From Amyloporia xantha (taxonomy: Eukaryota; Basidiomycota; Agaricomycetes; Polyporales; Adustoporiaceae), in NCBI GenBank assembly GCA_036971615.1, contig JAYKKR010000028.1, positions 186,001 to 250,000 on the forward strand: a DNA stretch of 64,000 nt, read 5' to 3'. Both the position numbers and the translations under genes were made by a program. This document shows positions 22,612 through 33,779 of the stretch, one piece after another (position 1 is the stretch's first letter; each line of letters opens with the position of its first letter). Under the pieces are notes generated by a model. The model was given only the letters and a program-made list of their open reading frames with translations, searched no databases and was not told the DNA's origin.

Positions 22612-24700
22612 GGAAGAGACATACCGTCTAGACGAGGGAGTGCGCGCTCTAAGGGTTTCCTCGATAGATCTCCCTTCGAGCGAAGCATGCTGCGACAAGA
22701 GCTCATCATCACGTGAATCTGGGTAACACCGCTCAATAGCCCATCCCGCAGAAGTAGAGGCGGATACCGGAGGTGCTGGATTAAGAACAGTCGGTATGAG
22801 AGGTATATCGACCACAAGTGTGAGGTTTTCTCCGTAGGTGTCGATTCTGATAACAATGAGATCAATGTATCTGATGGTGAGAAATTACTCACTGTCGAAT
22901 CATTTGATCCAAAGCCCATTGCACATCATCTACCCATGCATCCCAATCAGCGGCTTCCGCAGTCACGCGTTCCTGAATAGGAATAGACAGACGGGGAGAC
23001 CAGGATTTAAGCCCCAAAAGAACAGCGAAAAGGAGAGCACACGGGTGTGTCCAGAAGGATGTCCAGTCACGAGGTGACGTTAGGGGCGGCAATAGAAGCA
23101 TGGACGGATGCAGTATATCCTTTGCAGATCTGTTGACCATCCTACTACGGGGTTGCATATCGATCCATAGAGAAACCCATCGTTCTCTAGTCAGTGGCAT
23201 GCGATTTCGAGGTAGCGGAGAATATGGTCTCTGCTTGGTTTTCTTGGATAGCTGGTATATATATCGAACCATATGAGAATTTGCATCGATTCCGCTGGAT
23301 ACTCGAACGCACCCAAGTTTCTAAGGTTCCGGAAACGTACGTGCTAGAACGCACGAGCTTGCGCCATTGAGCGATAGGTAACTCAAGCTCACCCACGATT
23401 TCGGAGAACCCCGGGATCAGAAGGAACGAGGTTATGTCTTCATATCGGATATGCGCAGCGGATTCTTGCGCACTATGCAAATACAAGGCTCGCGTCTTGA
23501 ATCATTTAGTTCATCAAGTGAAAGGATTTAATAAACTACGCATACCAGGGATACATTGCAAGATTGTCTTCCTTGAGTGATCGAGCGACCAGTTCCATTA
23601 TCGCTAATGCTATCTTCAGACTAAGTCCGTGGTCAGGAACATTTCTTCATGCAAATCGATACAACTCACGTTGAACGTGTCAGCCCCCTTGCCCATGGAC
23701 GGATGTTGCGGCTTTTTTTCCAAGGGCCTCTTTGAATTGCTGTTGACGCCTGAATGATGGATCAAATCTGCAGCATAGTCCGTATGCTCATTCCGCATGA
23801 AGGACCGTGCTGAGCTAGATTGCGTCTTCGCCACTATTAGACATGCCGCACCATTGCATCTACAGCCACGTTACCTTGTTACTGTGGATTTGAGCATCAA
23901 GGATGTCCTACAGACCGCAAGAACGATTGAGAATCCGAGATCGGGCCAGAGAAAATCGGCAGCATAGACTCACAGTCTGCTTTGTAGATCCTTGTCTGGG
24001 TGTGTGAGTGACATCCACAAGAGGATGTACTTTGGAGTCCATAACGGCCACGTGCCCGCTGTTTGCATCTATAAAGTGCTTTCAGCCAAATCCTGGGCAT
24101 TTTGAGACAATACACGTTTCACGGGATCCCATCCCGATGCGGACAACGGACGAGATTGCATGAGAATCTCTTCGCTTCCATGAAATGGATGGTCCTATTG
24201 GGTCCCATCGGATGCGCGAAAAGCATTTAATACCTTTATCCTGGCGCCTTATGAGTTCATTGCTTCTTGTGCTCGGCAAAACCTTGGTGGATACCAGATT
24301 TGCATTTTATGCAATGGAAGTGAGTATTATATTGGCGTGATAATTTGATATACTTTACCTGAAGTCGAATGGGACTCCCTAGAGACGTCTCCTGCAGAGG
24401 GCTGCTGACACGTTGACCGCCGGTCAAAAACGATCCGACCACAGTCGGACTCAACTTGATATCTCCCTGACAGACATGCATCGATCAGAGACAGACCATG
24501 CGCTATGATATTCCGCGGCTTACTTGATCAGTTGGATAGCCGGTTGGATCGGTATATTGCTGATATCCCGCTGCATACTCGTCTAGGTCGGTCTTGAATA
24601 TTTCTCCGCGACCCGCGCCCTGTATAATGTCATGTTGAGTATCGATAGAGGCCTGGTTACATACCAATTTAGGTCGCTGCTCTCCTTGTTCTCTCATTCC
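22612..24700 (-). CDS. Multi-exon hypothetical protein (gene E)
   Basis: A chain of minus-strand exons with coherent phases reads GEIFKTDLDEYAAGYQQYTD (24.6 kb); GDIKLSPTVVGSFLTGGQRV; LPSTRSNELIRRQDK; MRNEHTDYAADLIHHSGVNS; KIALAIMELVARSLKEDNLA; across GTATGC...TCAAG, TRALYLHSAQESAAHIRYED and SEIVGELELPIAQWRKLVRS; MPLTRERWVSLWIDMQP; CALLFAVLLGLKSWSPRL; across GTGAGT...TCAG, IDTYGENLTLVVDIPLIPTV and GRSIEETLRARTPSSRR. No frameshift is needed over this stretch, in contrast to the transposon genes. The exons above 24.0 kb could belong to a second gene. No family is recognised. Confidence 0.5.
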
Positions 24701-25193
24701 GAAAAAGTAATCCGCGCCTCCGGGTTGAGGCCTCTAATCATGATGTAAGATTTATGAATCTCAAGAGGCTGAAACTGTTGGGCACCATGCTTCCTGAAGG
24801 ATGTAAGAGGACCTTAAGCTTCGTGGGGAGGAATACTGATCCAAGCTTATGGCAGCCACGACCTCATATACTACTGATGAGCCCTACCCGATGCCACTGA
24901 GATTGCGGACTTCGACAAGTTTTGGAAACCCTGGCAGTGCCTAGATCAAATTCTAGATTAGACTCATCTGAGGACACCGCTCCAAACATGGCGTGGGCTG
25001 TCTGTCGATGAGCTCGCTTTCCGCATCGTAATCTGATGTTCCTGTTGGAGGCTTTCCGAGATGGGTCGCTGAAGCCACAAATGGTAACGTGCGGCTCATT
25101 CTGATTGTCGCAGTCGTGAATGGGACCACGTGCCTGGCGTTCTACGCCTAGCTAGATTTGCCAATTGCCATACTGGACCACAATAGAGATACG
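24701..25193. other. Intergenic host DNA
   Basis: The interval lies between divergently oriented genes; no exon or repeat is supported. Promoters of both neighbours are expected here, but I cannot mark them. Confidence 0.35.
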
Positions 25194-26482
25194 TGTCCAA
25201 TGTTTTCGACTCACTCAGTAGAGTGGTCTCGGGCAGACTTGCTCTATTTGTGCATGACTACTCTAACACCAAACCCAAAAAACTCAAGGTTGCCTACCCG
25301 GGCATCGACCGCCATAAATGGCACAGGCTTTCAATTGCAGTCGAAGTCTGGCGTCTCACACAGATGGCTACTATATGTGAGTGTTGTCGACTCATGAGGA
25401 CTCCGATCTGGAACGAGATATCGCATGTGACAATCATACCAGAGCTACTTAGAAACATCCTCAAGGCCCAGTCCAATCACTTACTCTAGCATTGACTCCT
25501 AGCATTGATTCCTAGCACTGATACTAGTACGATCCTAGCTTTGGCTTTGAGCTAGACTGACGCATCTACGTTGACAGCACAATCAATGCTATCTAGGCCT
25601 CTCCCATTGATCGACACTGTTAACCGCGTCAAGAGTTTGTTTGGAAGTGCGATCGAGAACATCCGTTTGAACTTGGATGGTGAAATATATAGGTCAAGTG
25701 ACGTTCATTTCCGCGCGACGACTACATACCTCGCTCTTCCGCCCGATATTCGCGATTGGTCGACCTTCTTGGATGCCAAAGCGCGACTTCTTCTGGGGAA
25801 AGAGCGCCTTTACGGTCACTATGTCTCCTATCACAAACGACTACTACTCTCCTTGAACCGGTCACACAGGAGCGTCCACAGGGACTCTACACAGGTATAT
25901 ACAGGTTTTTCTCTATGGCAGAGTGCCATTGATATTGCCGAAGACAGATGAATGCCACATTGGAACTCGTGAGAGTGAAGTGCTGGTGACGGCCGTTTCT
26001 GATTTGACAGACATCTGCCAGACGATCAGTGCCACTTTTGCTATCGAAGGTGCGCATCAGCCCTGGCTTCTTAGGTTACCCGTTATAATTGTTATAATTG
26101 ACATATTGCTCTGGACCTAGCAGACATCAATAAGTTTCACTTAGAAGAACTGGATGCCGATGACAAACGAGAAGCAGCAGCAAGACAGCTTACTAAGGAT
26201 GGACTTGTACTGCAGACATCATTGCAACCAAACGACATGGATATGCTCATCCGCGCACTCAACATCATACACGGACTGGTTCAAATCAATGACGCCCTGA
26301 TTTCTGCAGAGAGCAATGTTGCATGCAACTGTAGGCGATGTGCCCTAGGGGCTTCTCTCGAGGTGGAGTGTACGGAAGGATATAGACGATCGCATATTGG
26401 CGCTGTCGTGTTGAGTGTGGTGGTTCCGGTGTCTCTGGTTCTAATAGCAATAGTTTGGTATCATAACACCGCCACGGAATAG
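25194..26482 (+). CDS. Hypothetical protein with C-terminal transmembrane anchor (gene F)
   Basis: Plus-strand exons encode SNVFDSLSRVVSGRLALFVH, then, after an intron from GTGAGT near 25,378, TAQSMLSRPLPLIDTVNRVK and SLFGSAIENIRLNLDGEIYR. Then come KTDECHIGTRESEVLVTAVS and LTDICQTISATFAIE. After an intron ending at CCTAG (about 26,120) come INKFHLEELDADDKREAAAR, MLIRALNIIHGLVQINDALI, a CNCRRC motif and a single helix, GAVVLSVVVPVSLVLIAIVW, followed by YHNTATE and a stop at 26,482. Tail-anchored topology is inferred. The join between the second and third pieces is not resolved. Confidence 0.5.
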
Positions 26483-26656
26483 GAAAGCACTGGCGTTAGT
26501 TGAATGAACACTTTAGCTATGAAACCGATCCATTCCACAGTGTTGGGGTACGAATAGCCTCAGAATATGGACCTGGCGTCCTCTAAGTGGCCAAGACCTT
26601 TGGAAAGGATTCTGTAGCTTACCGGCGGGGTCGGCGCTTCTGGTAGCGCAATTATG

Positions 26657-27082
26657 TCAGAATCCCGCTGCATTAAGTTCGAGAACTGCGAGCCCGACGG
26701 CCCCAACTCGTAGAGATCCCATCCACGACAGAGTCATTGACTTTGGTAGTACACACACCGGTAAAACCTCTCGTCTAGGCGCGACTAACGTTGGCATAGA
26801 TAGGACTCGGATCCCGTTCGCGCTTCTCCCAAGACGCGTCTGCCACTGGCAGACCGCGGCCGCTTGCTTCTGTTCACTTTCGTTTCGAATAACTTTCAGA
26901 ACGAAAATAATAAGTGGGGTACACGCAAGGTTTGAGGCCTTGGCGGAAAGGGTTAAATTTTGCAGGAACGGAAGATTCTCACCAAGAGCTCCGACCGCTG
27001 GTGACTCGTCCTGCAACGGGGTGCGGTGGAGCACCCAACGACTCAAGATGCGCCATGTATTTATATCAAACTTACATCGCAA
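26657..27082 (-). CDS. Hypothetical protein, 3' part
   Basis: The minus-strand frame reads DESPAVGALGENLPFLQNLT, SAKASNLACTPLIIFVLKVI and RLGRSANGIRVLSMPTLVAP, with a stop at 26,657. A GTAAGT...TTGCAG intron (about 27,007-27,070) separates it from an upstream exon. No domain is recognised. The overlapping plus-strand frames are less protein-like. Confidence 0.3.
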   Translation of the reverse strand: MRCKFDINTWRILSRWVLHRTPLQDESPAVGALGENLPFLQNLTLSAKASNLACTPLIIFVLKVIRNESEQKQAAAVCQWQTRLGRSANGIRVLSMPTLVAPRREVLPVCVLPKSMTLSWMGSLRVGAVGLAVLELNAAGF

Positions 27083-27696
27083 AGAAAGTCTGTCGCTGGC
27101 GTGTAAACAAGGACAAAATGAGGATTCAAACTTTCCTGACTACCGGGACTCTGATGCGAGTGCATGGTCTATTATTCGCGTTCTGCGGAAATCATATGCG
27201 CGGAGAAGTGTTGTTCGCATAACAGATTCGTATTTCCCTGCATGGCAAACGCATCCCTTTTGTCGCCTTTCTAGAGAAGATAGTCCCCCCTTGCCCCCGC
27301 CGGCGCATAGTGGTGCTCTACGTCTGGTCATAGCAGCAAGCAAATCTGGAAGAGTCATCCTGTAGAGTACACAAAACATCAGGCAAGTGCAATGTTCACA
27401 AATACTTAGAGTCAGATTATGCTGGAGACTCCAGTCCGCCGGCACAGAGTGTATATAGTGAACTGTGCGGCTCCGCTTCGCTAAGTTCTTGTCTGCCACA
27501 TAAATATCGACATTGCTTCTTCAGGTTCTCGGGAGCTCAGTTTCCCACTCGCAGCTGTTATACGCAACTTCGTGACCACCCTCCTTCCCTGCGTATGTTT
27601 ACACCACATGAAATGAGCATCAGCATGGAGAGATGAAGTATGCGATGGAGATGGCAACTGGACGGCCATAATTCATTGGCGCTATTGAGTCCCTCG
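27083..27696. other. Intergenic host DNA
   Basis: Short frames on both strands without a coherent exon chain. It lies just downstream of the last exon of host gene H. Confidence 0.35.
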
Positions 27697-27835
27697 CTAC
27701 GAAGAGAAGTGGATCATATTCTCGTATTCAAGTTTACTGGGTCGGATATGTGTATTAGGCTTGGCAGCAAGTTAGAAGATGTAAGCCATTGAACACGAGC
27801 ATGCACACCTCTAACCATAGAATCTCTTTAGGCTT
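27697..27835 (-). CDS. Host gene H, last two exons, separated from the rest by element 1
   Basis: Exon 27,809-27,835 (KPKEILWLE) follows an acceptor ACGCAG. A 49-nt intron (27,760-27,808, GTGTGC...CCAAG) follows, then exon 27,697-27,759 (PNTHIRPSKLEYENMIHFSS, stop). If element 1 and one target-duplication copy are removed, the donor at 46,756 and the acceptor at 27,836 form one intron of about 94 nt, and the frame runs on from DDAD in phase 0. This continuity is the main support for these small exons. The upstream part is at 46,724-48,283. Confidence 0.6.
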
Positions 27836-27889
27836 CTGCGTTTGCTGATGTTTTGAAATATAGCGCTTGTCATGTCTCTATCACGACTT

Positions 27890-27896
27890 AAAGCAT
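27890..27896 (+). repeat. Target site duplication, left of element 1
   Basis: AAAGCAT directly abuts the left terminal repeat (CACACC...). The same 7 bases abut the right terminus at 46,717-46,723. An 8-bp duplication with one mismatch is also possible. Confidence 0.7.
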
Positions 27897-28072
27897 CACA
27901 CCATACAGTCACTATAGCCTACTCTATAGGGAGAGATATGGGTGAAATTTTTATTACTTAGTAAGGAGAGCGGACGTCGGCCGACGCCATCGCTATAGCC
28001 TGCAGTGCAGGGTCGGCCGAGAGGGTATAATATAGCCTGTAGATACGGCGCGGCCGAGTGCGCCATATTTCC
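27897..28072 (+). repeat. Element 1 left terminal inverted repeat
   Basis: The tip is CACACCATACAGTCAC, then TATAGCCTACTCTATAGGGA and onward. It is identical to the reverse complement of the right end from 27,913 to 28,072. It includes GACGTCGGCCGACGCC and runs into the first 87-bp unit. Confidence 0.9.
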
Positions 28073-28619
28073 CTGGTATATTCTCGCCTTCAAGTAGCGT
28101 CGGCCGAGAGGGTATAATATAGCCTTTAGATACGGCGCGGCCGAGTGCGCCATATTTCCGTAGTATATTCTCGCCTTCAAGTAGCGTCGGCCGAGAGGGT
28201 ATAATATAGCCTGTAGACACGGCGCGGCCGAGTGCGCCATATTTCTGTGGTATATTCTCGCCTGCAAGTAGTGTCGGCCGAGAGGGTATAATATAGCCTT
28301 TAGACACGGCGCGGCCGAGTGCGCCATATTTCCGTGGTATATTATCGCCTTCAAGTAGTGTCGGCCGAGAGGGTATAATATAGCCTGTAGACATGGCGCG
28401 GCCGAGTGCGCCATATTTCCGTGGTATATTATCGCCTTCAAGTAGTGTCGGCCGAGAGGGTATAATATAGCCTGTAGACATGGCGCGGCCGAGTGCGCCA
28501 TATTTCCGTGGTATATTATCGCCTTCCAGTAGCGTCGGCCGAGGGCTATAATATAGCCTTTAGACACGGCGCGGCCGAGTGCGCCATATTTCCGTGGTAT
28601 ATTATCGCCTTCAAGTAGC
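28012..28619 (+). repeat. Element 1 left subterminal array, seven 86-87 bp units
   Basis: Units start with GTCGGCCGA at 28,012, 28,099, 28,186, 28,273, 28,360, 28,447 and 28,534 and end at 28,619. Each has two CGGCCG palindromes (GTCGGCCGAGAG and GGCGCGGCCGAGTGCGCC), a TATAATATAG tract, and CGCCATATTTCC. The array makes a fortuitous open frame of repeated peptide on the minus strand, which I do not treat as a gene. The same unit in inverted orientation forms the right array. Confidence 0.95.
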
Positions 28620-28831
28620 GTCGGCCGATGGTGGATGCAGTGGTATTCATATCGCGCATCATGGCGCGCCGCGCTTATGGGCCTGGTATGCCCACTGGGA
28701 TGGTATTTTCATGGCGCGGTATCGGCGCCGCCAGGTCATGTGTTCGCGTATATTGGTAAAGCAACTCAATATTCTGTGACTACATTTTGTCCTTGATGCC
28801 AACGACATCGGAGTATATACTGTATAACGAA

Positions 28832-30539
28832 TTATATCTCGCCATTCCACATCATGGCTTCAACCCCAGTGGTCCCGTCCTGCGGTGGCTTGGCTGTGAG
28901 CAAGGATTTGATGGGCTGGTGCAGCTTCAAGATTGCGTTGGCGACGTCGATGTCCTCTTCTATACGTCGTAACCTCTCGCTCAGGGATTGCGCTTGAAGG
29001 AACATCAAGTTTTCTTCGCTTCCGCGAGGAAAACCTTCTATTGTTTTCTTTAGCGAATGGCAAATTGCGAGCGCAGTGTCATACCGAATTTAATCTCGAT
29101 GGCGTTCATGGCGCTATTGGGGGAGTGGCCTCTGCCATCATCAAAGTATGGATTCTCCAATTCTTTGCATATTTAAGTATGGTGAAAGGGTGAATTTCGC
29201 TGTACTTACTTGAGTCAATGATGTCCTCGTCGTGATCCAGAATGGGAGCGAGGGCGAAGGTACGAGGGAGATCCTGGCCACGGTCTCTGAGCCGCTGACG
29301 GTGTGCCTCCAAGTCCTGGAGTGGTATCAGCATGACGATGAAGGCGATGGAGGGCTTTCACTTACCAGAGGACCGCGGGGTATGTTGTGCTCGTCCAACA
29401 CCTCATTTATAATGTCAAGGTACTGTCTATGAGTATTCAAACACAAAGGCAAGAGAAAGCGAGGCAAAATACCTGGTGATTGAGTTGGATGAGGCGCTCA
29501 TCCGCCATGTCAACATCGCCATCTTGGCTATGCGCAAGGTCGTGATCAAGTGCGCCGTCCATCCCGCCGTCCACGCCGCCGTCCACGCCGCCATCCACGA
29601 CGCCATCCATAGGCGCGCCTCTATCTTCAATAGTAGAGGAATGGAGTGTCAGTAGGAAATAGGTTTAAAAACATGAGTGTGGACATACCTGGAGATGGAG
29701 TGGCCGGGAGATCCAGCTGATCGCGGAGCTGGAGGACTGGAGACAGCGATGGCGACAAGTCGAGGTGTGCACGATGAGGGACAGGCGACTCGAAGGTAGG
29801 CTGGGCGCTGTGCACTCGCTCTGGAGATGCCTCCAGGTCAAGCTGTGGACGGTGCAACGGGGTGTTTACCTGCGATGGTGAAAGGTCCAGGGCGGATCTA
29901 AAAGGTGAGGTCTGCATTCGCGATGGCGAGGTGAAATCCAACGGTTGTCTTGATAGCGAGGTATTCGGCGGTGAGGGCGAAATGTTGAGCGATGGACGGA
30001 AGAGATCTATATCTTGGGAAGATGCCGACTGCATTGTGGGCCTACGTAGTTGAGGGGACGTTAATTGGGGAAGACGAGGTCCACACGTCTTTTTGAAGTA
30101 GGCGCGGACGGCGGTGGCGGCATATCGAGAGGAGTGCTACGTTGTGCAGATCCCCCTGAACGTTGGCAAGGTCAGGCGTTGGCGACATAGCAAAGCGAAA
30201 GTTGAGCGGCGGCGGGGATGGCGATGGCGATGCGGACAAATCGCCAAGCGTACGCGCTGGTGGCAGAGTGCGTGAAGGCGAAGGCGAAGGCGAAGACACC
30301 ACATCCAGAATTGGGCGAGAAACATCCCCTCTGATGGGCGAGGAGTCGAAGTCCAGAGTTGGGCGAGGGACATCCTCTGATGGGCGAGGACTCGAAGTCC
30401 AGGGTAGGGCGAGGGGCATCACCTCTGATGGGCGAGGAGTCGAAGTCTAGTATTTGGCGGAGCTGAGGGGAGTGAGCGCAGGTTGGCGTGAGGATATCTA
30501 CATGATGTGCTCACCTAGCTCGTCTGCGTGTTCCGACAT
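28832..30539 (-). CDS. Gene B copy 1: repeat-rich protein with LDL/SP motifs
   Basis: The start is ATG 30,539 (MSEHADEL), followed by a GTGAGC...CCTCAG intron. A tandem 48-bp minisatellite (30,331-30,450) encodes repeats like RPTLDFDSSPIRGD. Further repeats read PFRSALDLSPSQVNTP, HRPQLDLEASPERVHS and HRAHLDLSPSLSP. Later exons read MDGVVDGGVDGGVDGG (29.6 kb), YLDIINEVLDEHNIPRGPL, DLEAHRQRLRDRGQDLPRTF and a last helix, LRRIEEDIDVANAILKLHQP, with TAA at 28,832-28,834. The frame shifts once within the minisatellite (about 30,370). The C-terminal helix and the repeated D-L motifs tie it to gene B of element 3. Gene A lies divergently 247 bp away. Function unknown. Confidence 0.6.
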
Positions 30540-30785
30540 GGTTGAAAGCAAGGCGGAAGGAATGCGGAAACGTGCCAAGTTCGTCTAGAGGCATCTAATA
30601 TACCCATGAGCGCAACACGTGCGGTGCCGATCGAACGGGCGCGGATCTTTCCGCCAGGCGCCCGCCATCAACCAACGCGATGCACCGCGTGGGTCTGACT
30701 TCGTCTCTTCTTCTACCACCACCACCACCACCACCACCGCCATCACCACAGCTGTCAAATCCCATCTCGCTTTGCTTCTACCACC

Positions 30786-33556
30786 ATGTCCGCCTCCAGC
30801 ATCAACAGCGACATCATCATCGCCGCAGTGCGCCTGGAAGAGGCGCTGAAGTTTCTGCCCGGGAAGCGCGACGCGAAGTACAAGGTGTTTGAGAGCAACT
30901 TCTGGGAGGAAGTGGTAAGTGATTGTAACACAATCAGGGTGAGCACTGTGGCGCTGAGTCTGTATAATGGCGCCTCTAGCAATCGATCTTTGCGAAGATC
31001 AAGGCGCTGGGAAAACACCGCGAGGGATTACAAGTGCCGCCGCTGTTGGTCAGCGCCATGGCGCAATACACGGTGGCGTCGCACAAGAAGCGCGGAGTGG
31101 ACTTGACTGCCATCAAGGTTGACGACCCCGCCATTCAAAGCCATGGCCTCTCCAAATACGTGTGGCATGGCGATTACATTGCCGAAGACCTCGGGGGCAA
31201 CCTTTGGTGGAAAGGTGAGTGCACTGCGAAACCATACGCCACGTCATCACTAACGGCTCAGCAGCGCTGTTGCGCAAGCGTACGAGCGAGGTTGCGCTGG
31301 GTGGGGATGGAGTTGCGGGGCCAAGTGGGGTGACGGAGGAGGCAGAGGCGGGCGGGAGTCGAGGGAAAGTGGCGAAGAAGGGGCGGATGACGACGCAGGG
31401 GCGGCCTCTAGAAGGTCAAAGGGAACGACGCCAGCGACGGACGGCGATGAGGGTGTCGTCATCGCTGCACCAGTAACGAAGAAGCCACGGCGCGGAGGGG
31501 CTGCAACGACGAAGCCGGGAACTAAGGCGGCATCCAAGGGCGGAGTCAAGACCACCACTGCGAAAGCGGCAGGAGAGGAAACGACGGCCGGCAAGTCTGA
31601 GCCGCGGATGAAGACGAAGGCGGGGCCATCGACGTCGAAGACGAATGAGAAGGCTTCATCGCGCAAGTCTCCTGCGGGCAAGGATGATGACGCCAGGCAG
31701 ACGCGGTCGAAGGCGAAGGCGGGATCGTCGACGGGGAAGGGAAAGGGAAAGGCGAAGGCCTCGCCGGCGCCCGAAGATGACGACATGGACGAGGATGCTC
31801 AAGGCGAGAGTGAGGAGATGGAGGAGACGGAGACATTTGTCTCGGTGAGTACGTTTACCAGATGCGCGGCAAGCGATGCTGACTGACATGCCTTCAGGCG
31901 ATGCCTTGCGGAAATTGCGCCAAGGCCAAAGCTGAATGCAGGCTTGCTGTCGTGGACGGTCGGCGTTGCATGCGCTGCCTGAAGCGCAAGATAGGCTGCT
32001 CGATCGTGCCACACAACCTGAGCGGCAATCCGATCAGGGGCCCCTACGGTGCAGTCCTGGCAAGCAAGTATCAGGACGTCATCAAGAACAGCCTCGCCGA
32101 TGGCATCAAGCCTCCTCCACCGCGCTGGGATGAGGAGAGGAAGGAGTTTGTGGAGGATAGAGGCAAGCGGGGCAAAGCGCGGCGAAGGGTTCGGAATCGA
32201 AGGCGAGCGATGAGATGGATGTGGATGAAGAAGAAGGGGAAAAGGACGATGGCAAGGCGGGTAGCGCGGATGTCGATGCGAAGGACGACGCGGGAGGTGG
32301 ACAGCCAGCTGCGGGTGGCGTCAGCGACTAGCGATGCGGCTGCGTCCCGCCCAATAGCGCCGCTCCCGAAGACGTCGCTCAGCTCGATGAAGGCGTGGGT
32401 TGGGAAGCCACCTCCAGCGGTGGCTAAAGGGAAGGGCAAGGAGCGCGCGGACCGTCCTCTCCAGGAGGCAGAGGCCAGCAGCTCGAGCGATCGCTCGGCG
32501 CGGCTTGGGCTCAGGCCTGGGAGGTAAAATGTAAGTCGGCTTCACTCTTTCTGGACGGCGCGATCAACTGACCAAGTCAATGTGTGGCTGCCAGACCACC
32601 ATGGCGAGTACCACCACTACGTAGGATTCTCCAAGGACCCCACCGCCATGGATGAAGGCGCTACGCGCAGGACCAGGAGCTGTCTCATTTCCAGCCATTT
32701 ACGGCGTACCTCACTGAGCAAGGCCACCGACTCGAGAAGAACATCAACATAATGACCGCGTGGCAAGACCGCTTCGGTAGCATGGTCGACAACTTCCAGC
32801 AGTCACTGCTCGCCATCAACAGGCAGCAGGTCAACATGACCGAGCGCATTGATAACGCCGAGGGGCAGATTGGCGGCCTACTGGCAAGAGTGGAAGGCGC
32901 GGAGCAGACTCTGCAAGATGTGCGCTCTGAGGACTCCGTCGCTCGCATCGCCGCGCTCGAGGAGATGGTCACGGTTCTGCAGGACGATCTGCGCGCAGCC
33001 AAGGAGAACATGGCGATGGATCGCCTTGGTGCCCAAGTCGCGAACATGGAGGTGCGCGTGGACACCTTGATGGACAACGTGCGCGATGAGAGCGAGAGGA
33101 CGCGGCAGGCGATGGCGGGCATTGAGGCAGGTGAGGCGAGATTACAGGGACTCATCGCGCAGTTTGAGTCAGTGCGCCGTGACGTCGCTCGCCACAACGA
33201 CGCGGGAGGCCGAGACGCTATTGGACAAGGCGCATCTGTCGGTGGAGCTCGTGCAGAAGGCGGAACAGGACGCGCAACGACGGCGCAAGGCGAGGGCGAT
33301 CATGGACAGCGCTCACGAGGGAGCCACTCCCATTTCGTGGTCTACCTCAGAGCGTGGCTCTGTAGGAGATCAATCGGACTTCACGAATGAAGCTCTGTCG
33401 ACGCCCGCCGGTGGCTCCACACCTTCAATCAGGCGTTTCTCCTTGGAGATCGACGACGACGAGATGGCGAGCGTGGCCGCGGAGGAGCGAGAGCCTGATG
33501 CCGCAACATCACCCGTCACTGTCGACGACGCCGAGATGCCTCCCGCTTCGCCTTAG
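30786..33556 (+). CDS. Gene A copy 1: Zn2Cys6 cluster and coiled-coil protein (frame interrupted)
   Basis: ATG 30,786 (MSASSINSDIIIAAVRLEEA) is followed by a GTAAGT...CTCTAG intron, an exon with VPPLLVSAMAQYTVASHKKR and VDDPAIQSH, and a GTGAGT...GCTCAG intron. A long Lys/Ala-rich linker follows, and then, after GTGAGT...TTCAG, the cluster CGNCAKAKAEC-x9-CMRCLKRKIGC (about 31,904-32,010). Next comes an acidic region readable only in a shifted frame (DEMDVDEEEGEKDDGK near 32,210). A C-terminal coiled coil (QQVNMTERIDNAEGQI, VARIAALEEMVTVLQDDLRA; 32,750-33,180) ends in an acidic tail with stop at 33,556. Zn2Cys6 proteins bind CGG triplets, and the element ends are full of CGGCCG. At least two frameshifts are present. 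Confidence 0.65.
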
Positions 33557-33779
33557 ATAATTGTTTTTGTAACTTTGCTGTACTTTCAAACGAATGCATT
33601 GTGTACACTCTCCAGCGACCAGTAACATTGAGACTGCGATGACGGCAACACCCTCGGCATCACAGTGCGCCACGGGGGCTTGCACAGGGAGCGGCACGCC
33701 ATCGCCATCCTTCGCAGCGCTGAGTTCAATCATCGCCATTGAATTTAAATGCGAGGTAGTGTACATGGGAAATAGTATT

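Noticed and set aside
22600..26000. Very short introns of about 27 nt (for example at about 22,592-22,618 and 25,893-25,919)
   Set aside because: GT and AG ends are present, but this is below the usual fungal minimum and the frames can be explained without them or remain unresolved.
27896..28567. Open frame of 223 codons on the minus strand with a repeated peptide
   Set aside because: It is a by-product of seven 87-bp repeats (87 is a multiple of 3); the same array is open in a second frame, and the repeats belong to the transposon end.
28012..28619. Regular repeats that could suggest a CRISPR array
   Set aside because: Units are contiguous tandem repeats without unique spacers, occur inverted at the other end of a transposon, and the genome is eukaryotic.
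30712..30750. CAC/CCA simple repeat as a regulatory element before gene A1
   Set aside because: A short low-complexity tract close to the start; nothing shows it is conserved in the other elements.
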